Shown: positions 36,179 through 44,505 of the stretch, piece by piece
Numbering within the stretch: the stretch's first letter is position 1
Layout: each line of letters begins with the position of its first letter
NCBI GenBank assembly: GCA_913774715.1
Contig: CAJYHS010000204.1
Location: forward strand, 62,001 to 126,000
Source: an uncultured Siphonobacter sp.
GTDB lineage: Bacteria; Bacteroidota; Bacteroidia; Cytophagales; Spirosomataceae
Direction: 5' to 3'
DNA: 64,000 nt
The notes under the pieces: generated by a model
Told to the model about the DNA's origin: nothing
Database searches by the model: none
The model's input: only the letters and a program-made list of their open reading frames with translations
Made by a program: the position numbers and the translations under genes

Positions 36179-36214
36179 TTGCGAAAACGCAACTCCTTTT
36201 TTGCGTTTTCGCAA
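36179..36214. promoter_or_regulatory. Two tandem Fnr-type palindromes
   Basis: TTGCGAAAACGCAA (36179-36192) and TTGCGTTTTCGCAA (36201-36214), each 5-4-5 as in Fnr sites (TTGAT-N4-ATCAA). Centres are 22 bp apart, two helical turns. Together they also form a perfect 14-bp inverted repeat with an 8-base loop, so a hairpin role is possible; no T-run follows. Confidence 0.65.
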
Positions 36215-36237
36215 ACTCCCTATAATTCTTATGTCAC

Positions 36238-36245
36238 TACTTTTG
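36238..36245 (+). promoter_or_regulatory. Candidate activator-dependent promoter (-7 box)
   Basis: TACTTTTG fits TAnnTTTG, followed by TAACATT as at the Crp/Fnr promoter. No TTTG box lies upstream, as expected for an activated promoter. The predicted start near 36250 places the two palindromes at about -42 and -64. Confidence 0.45.
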
Positions 36246-36249
36246 TAAC

Positions 36250-36408
36250 ATTCAAGGAAGCTTGATGTGCTGCTTACTGAAAAGACTTCTGCGTTCAACC
36301 CTCCACCTTTCCTATAATTTCTTATAGGGCGGCTTTATTCACCAACCCACTTATTAGTAATTTTTCTATTCAGGCTACAGTCCCAGACGGTAGCCTGAAT
36401 GCTTTTTA
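36250..36408 (+). ncRNA. Candidate small RNA (or micropeptide mRNA) under Crp/Fnr control
   Basis: A ~159-base stretch without a large frame lies between a promoter-like box (36238-36245) and a hairpin terminator (arms 36368-36378 and 36390-36400, perfect 11 bp, then GCTTTTTA). An internal hairpin CCTATAA-TTTC-TTATAGG is at 36311-36328, and a pyrimidine-rich loop CCCTCCACCTTTCC precedes it. A 20-codon frame (36265-36327) could encode a basic peptide. The call rests on the arrangement only; no expression evidence exists. Confidence 0.4.
36368..36408 (+). terminator. Free-standing rho-independent terminator
   Basis: Perfect 11-bp stem (ATTCAGGCTAC/GTAGCCTGAAT), 11-base loop, then GCTTTTTA. It lies 210 bases past the Crp/Fnr stop and 150 bases before the next gene, so it most simply ends a short transcript that starts in between. 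Confidence 0.75.
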
Positions 36409-36559
36409 TCTTCTATTTTTTTCGTGGAATCTTCGATTTTCAATTTAAATCCTATCTTTCCTTTCCTTGAAAGTCAATATTTTATAACAAGTTTGTGACA
36501 CAAGCGTTTTAGTTTAGGTTGCGACACCTACTCGTATTGCCTCGCCCACTTCATTGTCT

Positions 36560-38917
36560 ATGAGAGTAACGTTTACCTTGTTTTTACTACTACTTACCTT
36601 CATTTCTCAAGCTCAGTCGGGGCGGGTAACGATTAGTGGTTATGTTCGTGAAAGTGGCTCGGGCGAATCCTTACCCGGCGTTACCATTTTGGTACCTACG
36701 CTTCAGAAAGGCACTACGACCAATACGTATGGATTTTACTCACTCACCCTACCCGCTAGTGATAGTCTGGAAGTAGTGGTATCCAGCATTGGCTTTCAAA
36801 GCCAATCGCAGGACTTAAGTCTAACTAAAGATCTTGAACTCAACTGGCAACTTCTCGCGAGTAATGCAGAGTTAAAAGAAGTTGTAGTGGCGGGAAGTTA
36901 TCAGGCTCGCGAATCACAAAAGGTTCAGATGTCTACCATTTCGGTCCCCGTTGAGCAGATGAAAGATGTCCCGGCTCTACTCGGAGAAAAGGATATGCTT
37001 AAGGTGCTTCAACTTTTACCAGGCGTTCAGAAAGGTTCTGAAGGTAACTCTGGACTATACATTCGCGGCGGCGGACCTGATCAGAACTTATTGATCCTCG
37101 ACGATGCTCCTATTTACAATGCCTTTCATTTGTTTGGCTTCTTTTCCATCTTCAATGGCGATGCCTTGAAATCAGTAGAGCTTGTAAAAGGAGGCTTTCC
37201 AGCTCGTTACGGAGGTCGGCTTTCTTCGGTTATCGAAATGCAGATGAAGGAAGGTCATAAGGAAGAATTTCACGGAGAAGGTGGTATTGGACTGATTTCC
37301 AGTCGACTCGTATTGGAAGGTCCCATTCAGAAAAACAAATCGTCTTTCATCATTTCAGGCCGTCGCACCTACGCGGATGTTTTTTTGAAACCGTTATTAC
37401 CCGCCGAAAATCAGGGTAGTTATTATTTCTATGACGTAAATGCGAAACTGAACTATGACTTCGGACGCCGCGATAAACTTTACCTGAGTGGGTACCTGGG
37501 GCAGGATCGCTTTTCGTTCCTGTCCAAGATTGATGATAACCAGCAAGGGGGTGGTTTGGACTGGGGTAATAAAACGGCGAGTCTTCGCTGGAATCACTTA
37601 TTCAGTAACCGATTATTTGCCAATACGACGTTACTCTTCAGTCATTATGCTTTTCAGGTAAATGCTCAAAGTTTTCAGACATTCAACAACCTGACGAGCC
37701 AGTTCAATCTTCAGAATTCTTCTACGATTCGGGATTTTACTTTTAAGACCGATTTTGACTGGTCTCCTATTCCACAACATAGTTTAAAAACGGGAATATC
37801 CTTAACCTCTCATCGTTTTCTTCCGAATACGATTACGCTGGAGAACACGGTCATTTCTCAAAATATCGACCAAATTCAGCCTTTGGATAGTTACGAGGGA
37901 GGTATTTACCTGGAAGATACTTATCATCCCTTTTCAGCTCTTCGTGTGAATGCGGGCCTCCGCATGAGTTACTTTTCCACCGATGGCCAAACGTATAACC
38001 GACTGGAACCTCGGCTAGCTTTGTCTTATACTTTTCCTCGAAACTGGGCTTTAAAAGCTTCCTATGCAACGATGAATCAGTATATCCATTTGCTTTCTAA
38101 CTCTAGCGTGGGCTTACCCACCGATTTATGGGTACCCACCACCCGAAACGTAGCTCCGCAACAATCGCAGCAGGTTGCTCTGGGTGTTGCCAAGGACTAT
38201 TCGCGGTTTTCAGTGACGGTTGAAGGGTTTTACAAGAAAATGGATAACATCCTATCCTATAAAGAAGGCTCCAGTTTCTTAGCTAGTACCGGGCTTGAAT
38301 CCATTACGGAAACGTCAGGAACCCGTTCCTGGGAACAGCAAATTACAGCCGGGCAGGGCTGGAGTTACGGCAGTGAGTTTTTTGTTCAGAAAAAGACGGG
38401 TCGCTTTACGGGCTGGGTCGGCTATACCCTTTCCTGGATTCAAAATCAGTTTGATGAGCTCAATGGTGGCCAGAAATTCTGGGCCCGATATGACCGCCGA
38501 CACGATATTTCAGTAGTAGGAATCTATCACTTGAAACCTAGCATTACCCTTTCTTCTACCTGGGTATATGGCACTGGCCAGGCTATTTCTTTACCTCAAA
38601 GTACCTTTGAAATTAGCGGGCCCTCTCAGGCCGGGGGAGCTCCCTTATTTCCAACCCGGATTTCAGATTACGGCCAGCGAAACAGTTTTCGTTCTGCTCC
38701 CTATCATAGGCTGGATGTAAGTATTCAGTTTCATAAGAAGAAAAAGCGATTCAGCCGAACCTGGGAAGTTAGCTTCTACAATGCCTACAGCCGGAAAAAT
38801 CCATTTTTCTATTATATCGACGACTCTGAAAGTACCGAAACACGCAGCAATCGTACGTTAACGCAAGTTTCGCTGTTTCCTATCATTCCCAGTGTATCCT
38901 ACAGTTTCAAGTTTTAA
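36560..38917 (+). CDS. TonB-dependent receptor with carboxypeptidase-like domain
   Basis: 785 residues from ATG 36560 (a TTG two codons upstream is not needed). Signal peptide MRVTFTLFLLLLTFISQAQ, then a carboxypeptidase D regulatory-like domain (~20-110; ISGYVRESGSGESLPGVTI, TNTYGFYSL), a plug (VLQLLPGVQKGSEGNSGLYIRGGGPDQNLLILDDAPIYNAFH) and a beta-barrel ending in VSYSFKF. This type of receptor is regularly followed by a DUF4249 lipoprotein, as here (3-base gap). Substrate unknown. Confidence 0.92.
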   Translation: MRVTFTLFLLLLTFISQAQSGRVTISGYVRESGSGESLPGVTILVPTLQKGTTTNTYGFYSLTLPASDSLEVVVSSIGFQSQSQDLSLTKDLELNWQLLASNAELKEVVVAGSYQARESQKVQMSTISVPVEQMKDVPALLGEKDMLKVLQLLPGVQKGSEGNSGLYIRGGGPDQNLLILDDAPIYNAFHLFGFFSIFNGDALKSVELVKGGFPARYGGRLSSVIEMQMKEGHKEEFHGEGGIGLISSRLVLEGPIQKNKSSFIISGRRTYADVFLKPLLPAENQGSYYFYDVNAKLNYDFGRRDKLYLSGYLGQDRFSFLSKIDDNQQGGGLDWGNKTASLRWNHLFSNRLFANTTLLFSHYAFQVNAQSFQTFNNLTSQFNLQNSSTIRDFTFKTDFDWSPIPQHSLKTGISLTSHRFLPNTITLENTVISQNIDQIQPLDSYEGGIYLEDTYHPFSALRVNAGLRMSYFSTDGQTYNRLEPRLALSYTFPRNWALKASYATMNQYIHLLSNSSVGLPTDLWVPTTRNVAPQQSQQVALGVAKDYSRFSVTVEGFYKKMDNILSYKEGSSFLASTGLESITETSGTRSWEQQITAGQGWSYGSEFFVQKKTGRFTGWVGYTLSWIQNQFDELNGGQKFWARYDRRHDISVVGIYHLKPSITLSSTWVYGTGQAISLPQSTFEISGPSQAGGAPLFPTRISDYGQRNSFRSAPYHRLDVSIQFHKKKKRFSRTWEVSFYNAYSRKNPFFYYIDDSESTETRSNRTLTQVSLFPIIPSVSYSFKF

Positions 38918-38920
38918 ACC

Positions 38921-39796
38921 ATGACGAAGCTAATCACTATTATACTTCTGAGCTGCCTGGGAGCCTTACTAGCCTGTCAGGAACCCGTTGATTCCATCTT
39001 GATTCCTTATAACTCTAAAATAGTAGTCGAGTGTTACCTAAATCCAACGGAGGCTACGATCCGGGTTGCTTTGCGAACTAATCAACCGATGGTAGGTTCT
39101 TCAGAAGCGAATCTCATCACTAACGCAACCGTAACCATAACCGACGGACAGCAGACGGTGACTTTACCTTTTCAGGGAGATGCTTACTGGATAGGCGTGT
39201 TAGGCAATTCACGTCTGCGTTTGCGAGCCGGAACTACGTATACGCTGAAAGCCTCCGCTCCGGGTTACGAGTCCGTTGAAGCGACCTGTACCATTCCTGC
39301 CAGAGTAAATGATTTACGCTGGCGAGTGGACGGGGTTCAATACATTCAGGATTCCAGAAGTTATCGGGTTTATAATAACTACCTGCTCGTATGGGGCAGC
39401 ACTATTCCTGCGGAAAGACAATACTTTGCTCTGGGTCGGCAATGGGCGTATGCAGATACCATTCAGACCAACTCCGGACGCGATTCTGTTTTCAATGGTA
39501 TCCAGACCGTCTGGGATCATTTCGTCACGGATGAGGCCATTCGTAATGATCGCTTATTTGTGAGAGCGTTCACGGGACGAGTTACCGAGCGGGATTCTGT
39601 TTTAAGAAACCCGCGTAGCACCGATTTATTACTGCTACAATTTGACGTAAACGCCTATAATTTTTTGAAAGCTTCGCAACTTCAGAAACAAAACGGAAGT
39701 AATCCCTTTGCAGAGCCTTCACTCGTCCCCTCCAACATTAAAAATGGTTTAGGCATATTTGGGGCGATTTACCAGCGAAGGCAAACCGTTCCCTGA
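38921..39796 (+). CDS. DUF4249 domain lipoprotein
   Basis: 291 residues. A type II signal ends at LGALLAC (Cys19). The N-terminal part (IVVECYLNPTEATIRVALRTNQP, TNATVTITDGQQTVTL, YTLKASAPGYESVEATCTIPA) is an Ig-like beta-sandwich typical of DUF4249. It is translated with the TonB receptor 3 bases upstream. By analogy with SusD it could be a surface lipoprotein that caps the receptor and helps substrate capture; this is inferred. A strong terminator follows. Confidence 0.85.
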   Translation: MTKLITIILLSCLGALLACQEPVDSILIPYNSKIVVECYLNPTEATIRVALRTNQPMVGSSEANLITNATVTITDGQQTVTLPFQGDAYWIGVLGNSRLRLRAGTTYTLKASAPGYESVEATCTIPARVNDLRWRVDGVQYIQDSRSYRVYNNYLLVWGSTIPAERQYFALGRQWAYADTIQTNSGRDSVFNGIQTVWDHFVTDEAIRNDRLFVRAFTGRVTERDSVLRNPRSTDLLLLQFDVNAYNFLKASQLQKQNGSNPFAEPSLVPSNIKNGLGIFGAIYQRRQTVP

Positions 39797-39802
39797 TTTA
39801 AC

Positions 39803-39838
39803 AAAAAGAGCCGATTCGTTTATGAATCGGCTCTTTTT
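39803..39838. terminator. Bidirectional terminator
   Basis: Perfect 15-bp stem (AAAAAGAGCCGATTC and its complement), 6-base loop, with A/T runs on both sides, between the DUF4249 gene (+) and carA (-). Confidence 0.93.
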
Positions 39839-39861
39839 ATTTATGAGTTCAAGAAGCTCAA

Positions 39862-40971
39862 TTATGCTTCTACCTGGGATAACATTCCCACGAACTGATC
39901 GAACAGGTAACGTGAATCGTGAGGACCAGGAGCCGCTTCAGGGTGATACTGTACCGAGAACGCAGGTTTATCCGTCCGGCGAATTCCTTCAATCGTCTTG
40001 TCATTCAGGTTCACGTGCGTTACTTCTACATTCGGATGGCTTTTTACCTCTTCTGCATTAACGGCAAAACCGTGGTTCTGCGAAGTAATTTCACATAGAC
40101 CCGTAATCAGGTTCTGAACGGGGTGGTTCAGTCCACGGTGGCCATGGTGCATTTTATACGTAGAAATACCACTCGCTTCCGCCAGCAACTGGTGACCTAA
40201 ACAGATCCCGAACAAAGGCTTACCGGTGTCAATTAATTCTTTAACCGTATCAACGGCATACTCCATGGCCGCTGGATCACCGGGGCCATTAGAGATAAAG
40301 AACCCATCGGGATTCCAAGCTAATACTTCTTCTACAGGCGTTTTCGCGGGGAAAACTTTACTGTAACAATCACGGGTGGCGAAGTTGTTCAGAATGCTTT
40401 TCTTCGTACCGTAATCCATTACCGCTACGCGATATTTCGCATTTTCATCACCTACGAAATAAGGCTCTTTTGTACTTACTACAGAAGAAAGCTCCAGACC
40501 TTCCATCGAAGGTAGCTTTTTCAATTCAGTCATCAGCTCCTCAGCATCCAGAATTTCGGAAGAAATGATGCAGTTCATCGCTCCACGCTCGCGGATGATA
40601 CGTACTAACTGACGCGTATCCACATCGCTGATTCCTACGATTCCAGCCTTTTCAAAATACTCCTGCAAAGACGAATCGGCTACGTTACGAGAATGAATGG
40701 GTGAAAAAGAGTTACAGATCATACCTGAAATCTTCACACTATTCGACTCCTCTTCCGTATTTAGCAATACGCCGTAATTTCCGATATGTGCATTGGTATT
40801 GACAACCACCTGACCGAAATAGGATGGATCGGTGTAGATCTCCTGATAGCCGGTCATGCCCGTGTTAAAGCAAATTTCGCCACCGTGCGTGCCGATTTTG
40901 CCTAATGCGGTACCACGAAAAGTCGTGCCGTCTTCTAATAAAAGGAGGGCTTCCTTGGTTTGATTGCTCAT
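39862..40971 (-). CDS. carA: Carbamoyl-phosphate synthase small (glutaminase) subunit
   Basis: 369 residues. The N-terminal CPSase domain (LLEDGTTFRGTALG, GEICFNTGMTGYQEIYTDPSY) is followed by a class I glutaminase with FGICLGHQLLA (nucleophile Cys257) and QYHPEAAPGPHDS (His343, Glu345). It releases ammonia from glutamine for the large subunit, feeding pyrimidine and arginine synthesis. carB is not in the window. A promoter and a leader hairpin lie upstream. Confidence 0.95.
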   Translation of the reverse strand: MSNQTKEALLLLEDGTTFRGTALGKIGTHGGEICFNTGMTGYQEIYTDPSYFGQVVVNTNAHIGNYGVLLNTEEESNSVKISGMICNSFSPIHSRNVADSSLQEYFEKAGIVGISDVDTRQLVRIIRERGAMNCIISSEILDAEELMTELKKLPSMEGLELSSVVSTKEPYFVGDENAKYRVAVMDYGTKKSILNNFATRDCYSKVFPAKTPVEEVLAWNPDGFFISNGPGDPAAMEYAVDTVKELIDTGKPLFGICLGHQLLAEASGISTYKMHHGHRGLNHPVQNLITGLCEITSQNHGFAVNAEEVKSHPNVEVTHVNLNDKTIEGIRRTDKPAFSVQYHPEAAPGPHDSRYLFDQFVGMLSQVEA

Positions 40972-40988
40972 GCCTGGTTCGTAAAGAA

Positions 40989-41019
40989 GCCCTTGCGAGC
41001 CGAAAAGACTGACAAGGGC
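40989..41019 (-). promoter_or_regulatory. Hairpin in the carA leader
   Basis: GCCCTTG (41019-41013) and CAAGGGC (40995-40989) form a perfect 7-bp stem in the leader RNA, followed by TTCTTTACG. It could act as an attenuator; the T-run is imperfect. Confidence 0.45.
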
Positions 41020-41055
41020 ATTATGTGCGATTAGTTATTTACTCCACAAATTGGA

Positions 41056-41088
41056 CAAAGATACTTCTTCTAGCGGAAAAGCTTCAAA
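41056..41088 (-). promoter_or_regulatory. Candidate promoter of carA
   Basis: On the minus strand: TTTG (41088-41085), 21 bases, TATCTTTG (41063-41056). Both boxes are full matches. The leader to ATG 40971 would be about 80 bases and contains the hairpin above. Confidence 0.55.
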
Positions 41089-41243
41089 ACTAAGCTCCTT
41101 AAAAAAGGAACTTTTGTAAAAATTAGTTCAGTTCTCTTCGATTAATCTCCGGAATACCACTATTCAAATACAGAATTGCAGAAAACCCTCAAAAAACAGA
41201 ATAAAACAAATAATATTTTACTTTTCATCTAAAAACAGTATCA

Positions 41244-41271
41244 TAAGTTTGTTTTTTGAATATATTCAAAA
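41244..41271 (+). promoter_or_regulatory. Candidate SusC promoter with an 18-bp palindrome at the start site
   Basis: TAAGTTTG (41244-41251) fits the -7 box. A perfect palindrome TTTTGAATATATTCAAAA (41254-41271) begins at about the transcription start and lies 27 bases before ATG 41299, where a repressor would block initiation. The rest of the gap 40972-41298 is AT-rich without a gene. Confidence 0.5.
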
Positions 41272-41298
41272 CTTTAATAACCAAAACTTGATACATAC

Positions 41299-44200
41299 AT
41301 GAGAATTATTCTACTCCTGGGTTTTTACCTAGGCTTGCTTACCATGGTAGAAGCTCAAACCCGAAAGATTACGGGTGTAGTAACCACTACCGAAGATGGA
41401 TCCTCTCTACCAGGCGTTTCGGTTATGGTTAAAGGAACGGCGATTGGGGCTGTTACCGATGCCAAAGGCTCTTATTCCATTAATGTTCCTTCAACGAGTA
41501 CAACCCTTATCTTTTCATTTGTAGGTTTTCAAACCTCAGAAGTAGAACTTTCCAATAGCTTATCTGTCATTGATGTTGTTCTTAAAACTGATGCCCGACA
41601 GTTAACGGAAGTCGTGGTAACGGGAGTTGGTGTCGCCACGGATAAACGCAAACTAGGCATTGCCGTCGAAGCAATCGACACCAAGCAGTTACCCCAAACG
41701 CCCTCGGCTTCGGTAGATCAGGCTTTGATTGGTAAAATTCCCGGAGCTCAAATCACGAGCAAAGGTGGTACGCCCGGCGGCGACGTGAATATTCTGCTTC
41801 GTGGTATCAACACCCTGAATCGCGGCACTTCACCTATGATTATGATCGACGGAGTTCAGTTGGGAGCTTCCAGCTTTCAAACCATCGATCCTGCTGCTAT
41901 TGAACGGATTGAGGTAGTGCAGGGAGCGGCTTCAGCAACCATTTACGGAGCTCAGGGTGCTAACGGCGTAATTCAGCTTTTCTCGAAAAAAGGCAAGAAG
42001 GGTAAGGTAAACGTAGACGTCTCTTCCAGCATCGCTAACAATACTTACCTGAACGTCGGGGGCTTAAGCAAAGCCGATCATCACGCGTTCGCGACGGATG
42101 CGATGAATAACATCATTGGTTCTTCAGGAAAGCCTATTACCTACGATGCAGCGAATGGTATCTACACGGAAAACGTACAATACAATTCCACTGATCCGAA
42201 TGCGACAAATAGCAAGGCTTACGATGCCAACTTGCAGTATATCGATCATTTCAAGTTTTTCTTCCGTCCGGCTAATACGTATAATAATAGCGTGAGTGTT
42301 TCGGGCGGTACAGAAAAGTCAGACTTCGCCGTTTCGGCGTCAAATAGTGTGCAGGAAAGTAATGTCATTCAAAACGGCGACTGGCGACGGACGAACCTGG
42401 CTTTTAATATGGGGACAGAAATAGCCCGTGGCCTGAGTTTCCGCTCGACAACGCACTTGATTTATACCAAAAGTACCTTGAAAACCGATGATCGAACGAT
42501 CATCTACGGCTTACTGAATGCCTATCCTTTCGCGGATTTCAGTCTGAAAACTACTGATGGTTCCATTCCTTTCAACATGAACCAGACCATCGGGATTAAT
42601 GCTTCTAATCCCCTGTATCGCCAGTATTATACCGATAATAATGATAACAAAATTGACGTCATGCAGACGTTCAATCTGAATTATAAATTCCCCAAATACG
42701 TAGACGTAGACCTGAAGTACGGATTGAATTATCAGACGCAGAACCGTGATCTGGAATATGCCAATCAGTCGAATAATGCGAACATCAAATATTGGCTTAC
42801 CCAAAGCACGACCCGCTACATCAGTAGTTATAACACGACGACCACGGGTGATCTAACCAAGTTTGCCAATTCCAGAGCTTTCCAGAACTTCCTGGCCACC
42901 ACTTCTTTCAAATTCGATTTTCGCGAAGATTTTGGCTGGAATCTCCCCATCAAATCCGTAACTCTGGCAGCATTTGACTGGCGTAAATCCGTAGTGAAAG
43001 AATACACCAGTTCTGCTATTGGTCTTCCTTCTTCGTATGAGCCTTATAATGCGGCGAATACTACCTCCTGGCGGATTTACCGGGATTATGCCGAACCCTT
43101 CATTACCTACGGCTATCTGGTCAATCAGCGTTTTGAAGTAGGCGATTACTTCGGTATCTCCGGCGGATTCCGCAGCGATTATTCTTCCGCTTTTGGTCAA
43201 GGTTCCAAGCCCTTTACTTTTCCCCGTGGAGACGCTTACTTCCGATTGTCAGGACTTGAATTCTGGCAAAATAGTAACGTAGCAAATTTCCTGCCCGAAG
43301 TGAAAATCCGGGCGGCTTACGGTCAGGCCGGTATTCAACCAAAGCCCTTTGATCGGTACGTAACAATTACGCCTACGACCGTAGGCACCGGCACGTCTTT
43401 CTATTATTCCAATGCTCAGAGTAATCCGGCTTTGGGCGTAGAGGTTTCCAAGGAATTTGAAATAGGCTCTGATCTGATTTTCAGTCTTTTTAAAAATACA
43501 CCCTGGTTAAATGACGCAGGCTTTGCGATGACCTACTGGAGTCGTAAAACAGAAGATGCCATTTACTCCGTAGATGTGGCTCCTTCCATTGGTTTGGGCA
43601 CGCTGATTGATAATGCGTTTTCGCTGGGCTCAAGCGGTTTCCAGTTTGCCCTGAATACCAAGCTTTACAGCGGCAGTAATTTTAAATGGAATTCTTCCAT
43701 AAACTTCGGTAAGCAATCATCGAAAATCCTTTCCATTCGTGGCGACCAGCCCGTAATCATGACTTCCAGTGCAGGCAGTACCAACTACGTGTTGAAAGCA
43801 GGTGATAAAATTGGTCAGTTGTACGGTTATAAAATGTTACATAGCCTTACGGATCGCGATCCGAGTGGTAACCTTTATTTATCGGAAGCAGAACAGGCTA
43901 ATTATACGGTGGCCAGTAATGGTTACGTCGTGAGCAAAACCACCAAACAGCCCTACATGACTCCTGGCAAATACAGCTTTGGTGATCCAAACCCGAAGTT
44001 TAATATGTCGTTCATTAATGATTTATCTTTCAAAAACCTGATTACCTTTTCTTTCCAGATCGACTGGTTACATGGCAACCACCTTTACAACCAGACGAAA
44101 GAATGGATGTATCGGGATGGTGTTCACAGCGACTATACCAAACCCTTCACTATTGATGGACAAACGGGAGCCTGGACGGCTTTCTACCGCGGTGTGTATG

Positions 44201-44487
44201 CTCAGCGGACGGCAAACGGAACGAAAGATTATTTCTATGAAGACGCCTCCTACGTTCGTCTGAGAAACATTGCCGTAGGTATTGAATTAACTAAGATCCT
44301 TCATATTCCCATTCGTAGGCTTCAACTCCAACTTTCGGGAAGAAACCTGGTTACGCTGACCAAATACACGGGCTTTGATCCCGAGATCAGCTCCGGCTCT
44401 TCTAACTCAGCCTGGGATCGCGGTACCGATCACAGCACGATGCCTAACTTCAAATCTTATCAGGCTTCTCTGAACATTGGTTTTTAA
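41299..44487 (+). CDS. SusC/RagA-family TonB-linked outer membrane protein
   Basis: 1062 residues. Signal peptide (ILLLGFYLGLLTMVEAQ), carboxypeptidase-like domain (~20-100; ITGVVTTTEDGSSLPGVSVMVKGT, GAVTDAKGSYSINVP), the plug block LTEVVVTGVGVATDKRKLG and VDQALIGKIPGAQITSKGGTPGG, then a 22-stranded barrel ending in YQASLNIGF. Together with the SusD that follows (18-base gap) it makes a nutrient importer of the outer membrane. The next two genes are M20 amidohydrolases, so the cargo may be a peptide or N-acyl compound. No sigma/anti-sigma pair is nearby. Confidence 0.95.
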   Translation: MRIILLLGFYLGLLTMVEAQTRKITGVVTTTEDGSSLPGVSVMVKGTAIGAVTDAKGSYSINVPSTSTTLIFSFVGFQTSEVELSNSLSVIDVVLKTDARQLTEVVVTGVGVATDKRKLGIAVEAIDTKQLPQTPSASVDQALIGKIPGAQITSKGGTPGGDVNILLRGINTLNRGTSPMIMIDGVQLGASSFQTIDPAAIERIEVVQGAASATIYGAQGANGVIQLFSKKGKKGKVNVDVSSSIANNTYLNVGGLSKADHHAFATDAMNNIIGSSGKPITYDAANGIYTENVQYNSTDPNATNSKAYDANLQYIDHFKFFFRPANTYNNSVSVSGGTEKSDFAVSASNSVQESNVIQNGDWRRTNLAFNMGTEIARGLSFRSTTHLIYTKSTLKTDDRTIIYGLLNAYPFADFSLKTTDGSIPFNMNQTIGINASNPLYRQYYTDNNDNKIDVMQTFNLNYKFPKYVDVDLKYGLNYQTQNRDLEYANQSNNANIKYWLTQSTTRYISSYNTTTTGDLTKFANSRAFQNFLATTSFKFDFREDFGWNLPIKSVTLAAFDWRKSVVKEYTSSAIGLPSSYEPYNAANTTSWRIYRDYAEPFITYGYLVNQRFEVGDYFGISGGFRSDYSSAFGQGSKPFTFPRGDAYFRLSGLEFWQNSNVANFLPEVKIRAAYGQAGIQPKPFDRYVTITPTTVGTGTSFYYSNAQSNPALGVEVSKEFEIGSDLIFSLFKNTPWLNDAGFAMTYWSRKTEDAIYSVDVAPSIGLGTLIDNAFSLGSSGFQFALNTKLYSGSNFKWNSSINFGKQSSKILSIRGDQPVIMTSSAGSTNYVLKAGDKIGQLYGYKMLHSLTDRDPSGNLYLSEAEQANYTVASNGYVVSKTTKQPYMTPGKYSFGDPNPKFNMSFINDLSFKNLITFSFQIDWLHGNHLYNQTKEWMYRDGVHSDYTKPFTIDGQTGAWTAFYRGVYAQRTANGTKDYFYEDASYVRLRNIAVGIELTKILHIPIRRLQLQLSGRNLVTLTKYTGFDPEISSGSSNSAWDRGTDHSTMPNFKSYQASLNIGF

Positions 44488-44505
44488 CAGCACCCCGAAA
44501 ACGAC

